Source of the DNA: a bacterium
GTDB taxonomy: Bacteria; SZUA-182
Direction: 5' to 3'
NCBI GenBank assembly: GCA_003230635.1
Contig: QIFF01000253.1
Location: 1 to 8,865, forward strand
DNA: 8,865 bases
Below, piece after piece: positions 1-4,887 of this stretch. The position numbers and the translations under genes are program-made. The notes beneath the pieces were generated by a model. It saw only the letters and a program-made list of their open reading frames with translations. It was not told the DNA's origin and searched no databases. Positions within the stretch are counted from its first letter, which is position 1. Every line of letters starts with the position of its first letter.

Positions 1-343
1 CCAGATGCCCCAGCACCTTGTATATCTTACCGGGTATTCTGGGAATGATATGGGCGGTAACATCATGGTTTAGTTCTATTAGTCCGGTAGCCTCGAGGTA
101 GCGTTTGATTTCTCTTGTCCGGACTTTAGCGCGTTTGAACCCGGCTGTTATCTGAGCGTTTTTCCCAATGCGCAGCCTTCCTTTCCGGGGTTCATCATGC
201 CCACGATGTTTGCCATGTCCTCCATGTTTCGCATGTCCTGCTTCATTATGCCCCTTCCCAGCCCAGGCCAGATGGCACTTCCCTATATTTAGAGTAGCCA
301 CCAGCCCAAGCAGTAAAATTAAGTTGCGAATTTGTCTTGCCAT
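1..343 (-). CDS. RND efflux periplasmic adaptor (CzcB/CusB-like membrane fusion protein), N-terminal part, runs off the left edge
   Basis: Only the first 114 codons are inside the window. The ATG at 343 follows a good ribosome binding site (TTGAGGAGATAAAA). Residues 1-28 form a signal peptide (MARQIRN, then a hydrophobic LILLLGLVATL stretch and an Ala-rich end, LAWAGKG). Next comes a His-rich linker at about 30-50 with repeated GH/KHGGHGKH units, likely a metal-binding tail. The segment from about 55 has the look of CzcB/CusB-type adaptors: a stretch ending in VRTREIKRYLEATG, then HDVTAHIIPRIPGKIYKVLGHLG, which resembles the beta-strand and start of the biotinyl/lipoyl-like domain. Family knowledge: such adaptors join an inner-membrane RND pump to an outer component and export Cu, Ag, Zn, Co or Cd. 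The metal cannot be told from this piece. It is probably cotranscribed with the His/Cys-rich gene upstream. Confidence 0.8.
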   Translation of the reverse strand, partial: MARQIRNLILLLGLVATLNIGKCHLAWAGKGHNEAGHAKHGGHGKHRGHDEPRKGRLRIGKNAQITAGFKRAKVRTREIKRYLEATGLIELNHDVTAHIIPRIPGKIYKVLGHL

Positions 344-506
344 TTTTATCTCCTCAATCGAGTAAACTTAAAAGCATGTTCAAGGCGAAGCAGGACAATC
401 TCTGCTTAAACCCACTAAAATGCCCTGTTTATAAAAACATGGATGTCTTGACAAACGAGTGTTAGTAGCTAAAAAAACATAATGAGTTGGAAGTTACAGA
501 GAGGAT

Positions 507-881
507 TTAAATATTCTGAGGGGGGATATAAGGCGTTGAATAAACTCCCAAGGCAGGAATAACCTTTTCAGGGGAGCAAAAGAAGTTGCTCTGAAGGTTA
601 GCTTGAAGGTTTGTTGGGGATAATAGTCCTGTAGTAGGTGTATGATTGTTACAACACTGATGATCTCCCGAAGTTTCTTTCTCCGGGGTTGCATCGGGAT
701 GACAGTGATGACTGTCTGTGGATGTTATAACGCCAGGACTGGAGTTTTTAGCATTTCCAGCATCATAGGATAAGTCGGCATGAGAATGGGAATGGCAACC
801 GGCAGCGACTAAATTCACCATAGGTACCAGCAAAATAACCACTGCCAGAAAAATTGTATTGAGTTTGTACACAAGCTTCAT
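507..881 (-). CDS. Small exported His/Cys-rich protein, probable metal binding
   Basis: The product is 124 residues. The N-terminus is a clear export signal: KLVYK, a hydrophobic core at residues 9-27, then VAAGC with Cys29. This could be signal peptidase I cleavage or, less convincingly, a lipobox, since position -3 is Ala. The mature part has metal-ligand clusters: HSHSH at 30-34, SHHCHP near 57-62 and HQCCNNH near 74-80, with a further Cys near 102. The C-terminus is Pro-rich (STPYIPPQNI), which recalls the small Cys/His proteins often found beside copper or heavy-metal efflux operons. I do not recognise a named family. It lies 163 bp upstream of the RND adaptor on the same strand, which supports a periplasmic or surface metal-binding role. 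The ATG at 881 has only a weak Shine-Dalgarno (TTTGGGATT), so translation may be modest. Confidence 0.72.
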   Translation of the reverse strand: MKLVYKLNTIFLAVVILLVPMVNLVAAGCHSHSHADLSYDAGNAKNSSPGVITSTDSHHCHPDATPEKETSGDHQCCNNHTPTTGLLSPTNLQANLQSNFFCSPEKVIPALGVYSTPYIPPQNI

Positions 882-947
882 TTTTATAATCCCAAAGGCT
901 GTTTAGAACTAAAGAGCCTACTTATTCCAGTTGGAACTCCCTAAACA

Positions 948-975
948 ATTATAATTAAGCACCAAAATCCCTCAA
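948..975 (-). promoter_or_regulatory. Candidate sigma-A type promoter of the metal operon
   Basis: Reading the minus strand, a TTGAGG box (970-975) is followed after 16 bases by a perfect TATAAT (948-953), about 67 bases upstream of the ATG at 881. The overlapping TTGACT just upstream is a better -35 box but is too far from TATAAT. Seen in sequence; promoter activity is inferred. Confidence 0.5.
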
Positions 976-1072
976 AAGTCAATAAAATTATTGTTCTGTG
1001 CTATAACCAAATCCAATTCATACAAGTTAGCTACTCAAGACCACTAACGCTGTGGACATGCCTAGAGGTGTG

Positions 1073-1095
1073 GCAATTCAATTTGCAATTCAATT
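1073..1095. repeat. Two direct copies of GCAATTCAATT
   Basis: The 11-base word occurs at 1073-1083 and 1085-1095, one base apart, with GC following the second copy so that GCAATTCAATTGC (1085-1097) is almost its own reverse complement. It lies just before the TTGACA at 1100, so it could be an operator, but no regulator is identified. Confidence 0.4.
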
Positions 1096-1180
1096 GCTCT
1101 TGACAGAAGGCAGTAAAATCGGTAAGCTACAAATGGAGGTGGCAGAGTCCACCATATTATAAAATTGAATATAGAACAGC

Positions 1181-1280
1181 CTTTTCTGAAAGGTGGGGCA
1201 ACCCGCCTAACGTCACAGTAGGAAGCAGGCTGCCGCTAGTGCTGTGCTTTGGCATGGCACGAGGGGCAGCAGTCTTTTAT
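1181..1280 (+). ncRNA. Possible structured RNA: a series of hairpins of unidentified family
   Basis: On the plus strand CCTTT/AAAGG can pair (1181-1193 region). It is followed by a perfect 6-bp stem GGTGGG/CCCGCC (1192-1197 with 1202-1207) capped by a GCAA tetraloop of the GNRA type. CAGCC at 1178-1182 can also pair with GGCTG at 1228-1232, which would enclose the first two hairpins like a riboswitch or leader RNA. The segment ends in the terminator-like stem at 1229-1280. I compared it from memory with common riboswitches (c-di-GMP, cobalamin, SAM, ZTP, NiCo, fluoride) and found no convincing match. No plus-strand gene follows, so it may be a small RNA or a leader cut off from its gene. Confidence 0.3.
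1229..1280 (+). terminator. Candidate rho-independent terminator
   Basis: An outer stem GCTGCC (1229-1234) pairs with GGCAGC (1265-1270). Inside it a 9-bp stem, GTGCTGTGC (1239-1247) with GCATGGCAC (1252-1260, two G-U pairs), closes a TTTG loop. AGTCTTTTAT follows at once, a short T-rich tract suited to plus-strand termination. The E1 core begins at the next base, 1281. Confidence 0.45.
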
Positions 1281-1312
1281 CGGATTTAATGTAAAGCTTT
1301 ACAGTAAATCCG
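1281..1312. repeat. 32-bp near-perfect palindrome at the left end of E1
   Basis: It reads core CGGATT, arm TAATGTAAAG, arm CTTTACAGTA, inverted core AATCCG, and is self-complementary except for one mismatched pair. TGTAAAGCTTTACA at its centre (1290-1303) is a perfect 14-bp palindrome. Bases 1281-1306 are the extra 26-bp unit absent from the right end. Confidence 0.85.
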
Positions 1313-1372
1313 TTATGTAAAGTCCTTATTTATGTAAAGCATGTAAAAGCAGGCCTCTGCCACTCCTTTCTA
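1303..1372 (+). repeat. Left terminal inverted repeat of E1
   Basis: It matches the reverse complement of 3784-3853 at 69 of 70 positions (G at 1353 against T). It contains TTATGTAAAG at 1313-1322 and again at 1330-1339, then the related CATGTAAAAG at 1341-1349, which look like recombinase-binding arms. The subterminal ACTTTACATTAATT (1406-1419) is inverted at 3737-3750. Confidence 0.92.
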
Positions 1373-1428
1373 ATATTGATATCCTTGACCTACCTGCCAT
1401 TAATCACTTTACATTAATTTACACCTTA

Positions 1429-2430
1429 TTAGCGAGACTCTAACCATTGAAGCAACTGCTCATTTTGCTTCCATGGGCGCTTGCTTTTAGCGATTGACAC
1501 GTGTTTTTCCAGAACCTTGCGCTTCATCTCAAGGCTAATCTGGGCATAACGGTTAGTGGTGTTCAGATGAGCATGTCCCAGCCATGCGCGAATGGTATTG
1601 ATATCCACCCCTGACTCAAGCAGATGCATTGCGCAACTATGTCGCATTGTATGGGGGTGGATACGCTTTCTTTGAAGGGTGGAACAATTTGGAGTAGCAA
1701 TTCGGACATACTTGGCTAGTAGATAGCGAACACCTTGGCGGGTTAACTGTCCGCCTCTGTGGTTTGGAAAAACCAATGCATTGGATTTCGGATCAATCCC
1801 TCTTAGCTTGAGTAAAGACCGGAGCATCTTAACTGTATCCGGCCACAAGGGGCATATCCTTTCTTTCCTCCCTTTGCCCAGGAAACGAACCTGAAACGGG
1901 CGCTCCAGTTGAAGTGATCTGGCAGGTAAATTGATGACTTCCTGTACCCTGGCGCCGGTTTGGTAGATAAAGGAAAGGAAGGTATAGTCCCGATAGCCAT
2001 CTACAGTGGTGTGATTAACCGCCCCGAGTATTGCCTTAATTTCTTCTCGTTCCAAATAATCGGTGGTAGATATATTGGTGCGTTTTAAAGGAATTGAGAG
2101 AATATTCCGACAATGATCGAATGTTAACGGGTCGGAATCGGCAATGTAACGAAACAGACTATGTAAGCAAGCTAAGCGGTTGTTTCTGGTCTGCCTGCTA
2201 TTGCCGCGTTCTTTTTCGAGATAATCAAGAAAGTGCGTTTGTTTGATTATTGCCTGGGGGAATTTCTCCTTATCCGGGGTTTTCTCCAAATACAGAACAA
2301 AGCTCAGAAACGTATTCCGATATATTTGACGGGTATTTTTTGCTAACTGTGGAATACTGACCATAAATCGGTCAATCCAGGGTAGCAGTAATTCCCTGCT
2401 TACCATTTTGTCTTTTATCTTGTGGTTCAT
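1429..2430 (-). CDS. Tyrosine recombinase of E1, second gene: chimera of a gene-B start and a gene-C body
   Basis: The product is 333 residues from the ATG at 2430; an in-frame GTG lies one codon upstream. The ATG shares one base with the stop of the preceding gene (TGATG) and has GGAGG seven bases before it, so the two genes are translationally coupled. The catalytic set is complete: Arg161 (TGARVQEV), Lys186 (LGKGRKER), His260 and Arg263 (HTMRHS), His286 (LGHAHL), Tyr295 (TNRYAQ). From about residue 67 (FLDYLEKER) to the end it aligns without gaps to gene C of E2 (7515-8525), roughly 70% identical by eye over the first 64 positions. Residues 1 to about 65 instead resemble the start of E2 gene B (MNxxIKxK, PWIxRF, SIPxL, TRxxYR, FV, K, P). 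The result is a single core-binding domain plus a catalytic domain, close to the length of gene C. Confidence 0.88.
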   Translation of the reverse strand: MNHKIKDKMVSRELLLPWIDRFMVSIPQLAKNTRQIYRNTFLSFVLYLEKTPDKEKFPQAIIKQTHFLDYLEKERGNSRQTRNNRLACLHSLFRYIADSDPLTFDHCRNILSIPLKRTNISTTDYLEREEIKAILGAVNHTTVDGYRDYTFLSFIYQTGARVQEVINLPARSLQLERPFQVRFLGKGRKERICPLWPDTVKMLRSLLKLRGIDPKSNALVFPNHRGGQLTRQGVRYLLAKYVRIATPNCSTLQRKRIHPHTMRHSCAMHLLESGVDINTIRAWLGHAHLNTTNRYAQISLEMKRKVLEKHVSIAKSKRPWKQNEQLLQWLESR

Positions 2431-3668
2431 CACGTCACCTCCGGCACTTCTAGCGCTGCCTCCCGCAAATTCTCTACCGCGGTCTTTGTATACAGATGTG
2501 TTGATTTAGGATTGCTATGTCCAAGTAAATCACCGATTTGCTTCAGGCAAACACCGTTACGAATGAGATGGGTGGCAAAACTGTGCCGTAAAAGATGGCA
2601 GCCGCTTCGTGGCAGCGAAAACCCGGCAGACTGGATGCGTCTACTTACCATACGACTGATCTTTCGCCCTGTGAGAGGAGTCCAAGGAACTTTTGTAAGA
2701 AGGAAAACTTCACGGTATTCTGAAACGGGGCGTCCTTGTCTGAGGTACGAAAGAATTGCCTTGCCAACCTGGGGAGTAAGGGGTAACCAAATATCTTGCC
2801 TTGTTTTCCTTGAGGTAATGTGGATTGTTTCTTTCCTCCAGTCAATATTGTTCAACTGGAGATGAACCACTTCCCCGCCACGTAGTCCACAGGTGGCCAG
2901 AAGAACGAGAATGGCGTAATCCCGAATCCCCATATCGGTTGACCGATCCACATTGTCTAAAATCTTTCGAACCTCACCCCAGGTTAAAACCCGGGGGAGA
3001 GACTTCAATCTGTAGTCACGGGGAGTAGTAACCAGGGAAGATAAATTAGCGGTGAGTTTGCCTGACTGGTACAAAAAACGCAGGAAACTTCTCAAGGCAA
3101 CAGAAAGCGATCGATGTGGAGCATGGTTGAGTCGAACAGCCTCTTGTTCGATAAATCTGTCAACATCAGCAATCCCAAAACTTGGTGCGGGAGAAGCATT
3201 GTTTTGGGATCCAAGGAACCGCAGGAATTTTTCTGCCCAGTGTACATATGACGTAATGGTCGTTTCACTGAGTTCCCTCGTATCTTTTAGATAACTTACA
3301 TACTGCTGGACTTCATCATGAAACAACAACGGGCCCCTCGGCGCCAAACAAACCCCAGCATCTTCAAGGATACGAATGTAGTGCCGTATACCGGATTTTT
3401 TGGCCCCATATCCCTTGGATTTTTTATATCGTTCATAGGCGGCCAAGAGCTTTTGCCCTTCTACTCCTTCCAGCCGATGGATATCGTGAACACCTCTTCG
3501 TCTCAAATATTTCGCAAAGCGAGTCACATCCCTGATGTTGGCTGCCATGGTATGGGGCAAATAATCATGCTCTCTCATCCAGGTGACAAAGCAATCGAGG
3601 TAAGCGCCCAGCAACCCTGCACGCTGTTTTTCCTCAATAGAAAGCTTGCCGAACATTGTTTTGCGCAT
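2430..3668 (-). CDS. Tyrosine recombinase of E1, first gene (gene A homologue)
   Basis: The product is 412 residues. The ATG at 3668 follows AAAGGAGG with six bases between. The catalytic residues of the family are present: Arg263 (CGLRGGEV), Lys288 (TSRKTRQD), His358 and Arg361 (HLLRHSFATHL), His384 (LLGHSNP), Tyr393 (HLYTKT). Upstream of the catalytic domain (about 225-405) there appear to be two SAM-like core-binding domains, at about 17-105 and 115-205; the second has SETTITSYVHWAEKFLRFL and the first an analogous helical pattern. It is collinear with gene A of E2 (4888-6135) over its whole length, including the end REAALEVPEV. By family knowledge it cuts and rejoins DNA through a 3'-phosphotyrosine, presumably with the second recombinase at the element ends. 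Confidence 0.93.
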   Translation of the reverse strand: MRKTMFGKLSIEEKQRAGLLGAYLDCFVTWMREHDYLPHTMAANIRDVTRFAKYLRRRGVHDIHRLEGVEGQKLLAAYERYKKSKGYGAKKSGIRHYIRILEDAGVCLAPRGPLLFHDEVQQYVSYLKDTRELSETTITSYVHWAEKFLRFLGSQNNASPAPSFGIADVDRFIEQEAVRLNHAPHRSLSVALRSFLRFLYQSGKLTANLSSLVTTPRDYRLKSLPRVLTWGEVRKILDNVDRSTDMGIRDYAILVLLATCGLRGGEVVHLQLNNIDWRKETIHITSRKTRQDIWLPLTPQVGKAILSYLRQGRPVSEYREVFLLTKVPWTPLTGRKISRMVSRRIQSAGFSLPRSGCHLLRHSFATHLIRNGVCLKQIGDLLGHSNPKSTHLYTKTAVENLREAALEVPEVT

Positions 3669-3783
3669 ATAGCACCTCCTTTCTTAATGCGCTTCTACAG
3701 AACGCTGAAGGTACTATAATACACTCGCATGGGCTTAATTAATGTAAAGTAACTACGGGCAGGATGGATGGAAATCTCAAGAC

Positions 3784-3853
3784 TAGAAAGGAGTGGCAGA
3801 GGACTGCTTTTACATGCTTTACATAAATAAGGACTTTACATAACGGATTTACT
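3784..3853 (-). repeat. Right terminal inverted repeat of E1
   Basis: It is the partner of 1303-1372 with one mismatch. The arm CTTTACATAA lies at 3834-3843 and the core CGGATT at 3844-3849. The match with the left end continues over the next four bases (TACT, 3850-3853), although these should be host sequence if the core is the crossover point. Confidence 0.92.
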
Positions 3854-3950
3854 CGCGGTTGCCGATGACCAAACTGATACCGTGCTTTGGAGGGAAAGTC
3901 AAGCGAAAAGTGAAGAAAACGGGGATAATTTTGTATTTAATTACAAGAGG

Positions 3951-4487
3951 TTAGTTTGTATCCACCACACTTTGTACAATTGCCTGGGCAATAAGCTCTG
4001 GTTTTTCAGTCGCAATTTGCAAATGCTTCTCATTATCAATGAATAATGGTTCCAGCAAAAGCGCTGACGGACGGGTGTTTTTAAGACAAGACGCACCCCG
4101 ACCAGCTTTAGCTATCTCCCAGACTTTGGCGGCGGAGGTGCCCAGGATGGTTTTGAAGTTGTCGGCCATGATTTTGGCGATTTCACGGGTGCGCTGACCA
4201 GCGTTGTGAGTATACTCCACCAAGGAATACCTTCCTCTGCCGGCATTCAGGTGGCAGGCAAGGTATAAATCTATGCCGTGGCGGTTAATCCATTCGTGGC
4301 GCTCGGCATATGTCCCGGAAGTAATCAAAAACACTTCATAGCCTTTTGCGGTTAGTTCCTGAAAGGCAAGGGTGGCGTATTTCAAGACCAGATCGGCTTC
4401 CTGGTAGCTGCCGTAAATAGCGCCCCTATCGGCTGGTTTATTCGGTTTGCCAAGATGTTGAACATCAATCGCAATACGTTTAAACAT
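3951..4487 (-). CDS. N-acetylmuramoyl-L-alanine amidase (Amidase_3 type), prophage-like endolysin
   Basis: The product is 178 residues starting at the ATG at 4487 (MFKRIAIDVQHLG), nine bases after GGAGG. A longer open frame upstream is rejected because it overlaps the end of the preceding gene. The zinc-amidase pattern is visible: His11 in IAIDVQHLG, Glu30 in SYQEADLV, His79 in YLACHLNAG as likely Zn ligands, and Glu146 in SALLLEPLFID as the likely catalytic acid. It has no signal peptide and no cell-wall binding repeats, and is close to the size of a bare catalytic domain. The family cleaves the bond between MurNAc and L-alanine in peptidoglycan. It begins 20 bases after the end of a prophage-type gene on the same strand, suggesting a lysis or late gene of a prophage. 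The first His motif is less standard than the usual DxGHG. Confidence 0.85.
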   Translation of the reverse strand: MFKRIAIDVQHLGKPNKPADRGAIYGSYQEADLVLKYATLAFQELTAKGYEVFLITSGTYAERHEWINRHGIDLYLACHLNAGRGRYSLVEYTHNAGQRTREIAKIMADNFKTILGTSAAKVWEIAKAGRGASCLKNTRPSALLLEPLFIDNEKHLQIATEKPELIAQAIVQSVVDTN

Positions 4488-4506
4488 GATTCTAGTCCTC
4501 CAATTG

Positions 4507-4691
4507 TTATTCGCCCAGACTGTAAACTGTAAAGCGAAAGGTTGTACCATGCCATTCCTGGTCAAGTCCCCACTTGGCATAAATCTGGCCGCGCCAAACA
4601 CCGGCTTGATCGAATTTGTCTCCTATAGAACACTGGGCTACGGTCGGGTTCCCAACTTTTGGTGTAGCTGTCCAATTATCACCCGTCCCAT
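4507..4691 (-). pseudogene. C-terminal half of a 99-residue prophage-type protein interrupted by E2
   Basis: Reading on from the E2 boundary, the frame encodes 58 residues starting GDNWTATPK, including DQAGVWRGQIYAKWG and FRFTVYSLGE, and ends with TAA at 4507-4509. Joined to the 5' half at 8640-8761 through the single repeat GTCCCAT (codons for PDGT then GDNW), it restores an uninterrupted 99-residue frame. Small proteins with this opening (NKVYVGDIGT) and a beta-sandwich-like YxAxW...FTVY end occur near tail and lysis genes of Firmicute prophages, to my recollection. Their function is not known to me. The half has no start of its own and is presumably not expressed. Confidence 0.85.
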
Positions 4692-4716
4692 TATGTTAAG
4701 CTCAACATAATGGGAC
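4685..4716. repeat. 32-bp near-perfect palindrome at the left end of E2
   Basis: It reads core GTCCCA, arm TTATGTTAAG, arm CTCAACATAA, inverted core TGGGAC, self-complementary except for one mismatched pair. The outer 13 bases (GTCCCATTATGTT) pair perfectly with 4704-4716. The first 26 bases (4685-4710) are missing from the right end, exactly as in E1. Confidence 0.9.
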
Positions 4717-4758
4717 TTATGTTAAGTTTCCGTTAATGTTGAGAGATTTTTATCGTCC
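4710..4758 (+). repeat. Left terminal inverted repeat of E2
   Basis: These 49 bases are identical to the reverse complement of 8598-8646. They contain TTATGTTAAG at 4717-4726, a 6-base spacer TTTCCG, and TTAATGTTGAG at 4733-4743. An inverted copy, CTCAACATTAA, lies at 4810-4820, giving an imperfect repeat of 111 bp in all. Confidence 0.95.
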
Positions 4759-4827
4759 GCTTTACCCCCCTGTCAATGCTGGCTATCCTCCCTTAAGTAA
4801 TCTTGATTGCTCAACATTAAATAATTG

Positions 4828-4850
4828 TCCTGAAGGTACTATACTGTACT
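4828..4850 (+). promoter_or_regulatory. Candidate -10 region and possible operator upstream of E2 gene A
   Basis: TATACT at 4840-4845 is a good -10 hexamer about 43 bases before the start codon; the -35 side is weak (TTAAAT, 17-base spacer). The 14-base word CTGAAGGTACTATA (4830-4843) recurs exactly at 3705-3718 upstream of E1 gene A, but in the opposite orientation relative to the gene. GTAC, TATACT, GTAC makes a small dyad here. Confidence 0.35.
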
Positions 4851-4887
4851 CCTATACTTATTATCAGTGTTCAGAAAGGAGGCAGTT

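Larger units (their letters stand above)
882..1280. other. 399-bp region without a recognisable gene
   Basis: No convincing protein-coding frame is seen on either strand. It holds a promoter candidate for the metal operon (948-975, minus), AT-rich direct repeats (1073-1095), a weak plus-strand promoter candidate (TTGACA at 1100-1105, TAAGCT at 1123-1128, 17-bp spacer) and a cluster of RNA hairpins (1181-1280). The right edge is the insertion point of element E1. Confidence 0.6.
1281..3851 (-). mobile_element. Element E1: two-gene tyrosine recombinase element related to recombinase-in-trio (RIT) elements
   Basis: The element is bounded by the direct repeat CGGATTTA (1281-1288 and 3844-3851); one copy plus the insert is 2563 bp. 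Terminal inverted repeats of 70 bp (1303-1372 and 3784-3853) differ at one base. The matched ends continue with lower identity, without gaps, to a conserved subterminal block at 1406-1419 and 3737-3750. It contains only two genes, both minus strand and both tyrosine recombinases: a gene A homologue and a B/C-like chimera. There is no cargo. Removing it would join the terminator-like segment ending at 1280 to the sequence downstream of the amidase. Both recombinases keep their catalytic residues, so E1 may be active or may have lost the trio function; the sequence alone does not decide. Confidence 0.85.

Noticed and set aside
1132..1161. A short plus-strand peptide, MEVAESTIL, as a leader peptide
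   Set aside because: It has no clear ribosome binding site and no downstream gene to regulate.
1192..1280. A known riboswitch (c-di-GMP, cobalamin, SAM, ZTP, NiCo) or SRP RNA because of GGCAACCC, GGAAGCAG and, after E1 removal, GGTTGCCGATG
   Set aside because: Only short fragments agree; the conserved order of motifs of each family is missing, and no regulated gene follows.
1238..1280. A minus-strand protein end with a CPSCH heme-like motif formed across the E1 site
   Set aside because: The frame is short, has no credible start or domain, and overlaps the strong RNA stem that explains the base pattern better.
1303..1350. A CRISPR-like or iteron array from the TGTAAAG repeats
   Set aside because: The repeats are few, unevenly spaced and mirrored at 3784-3853, so they are recombinase-end repeats; no Cas or replication gene is present.
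2422..3719. Several plus-strand open frames opposite the E1 recombinases
   Set aside because: They are antisense shadows of genes with intact catalytic motifs and have no convincing domains.
4488..4601. A longer N-terminus for the amidase
   Set aside because: It would overlap the end of the preceding prophage gene, and the ATG at 4487 has GGAGG nine bases upstream and begins right at the conserved IAIDVQH strand.
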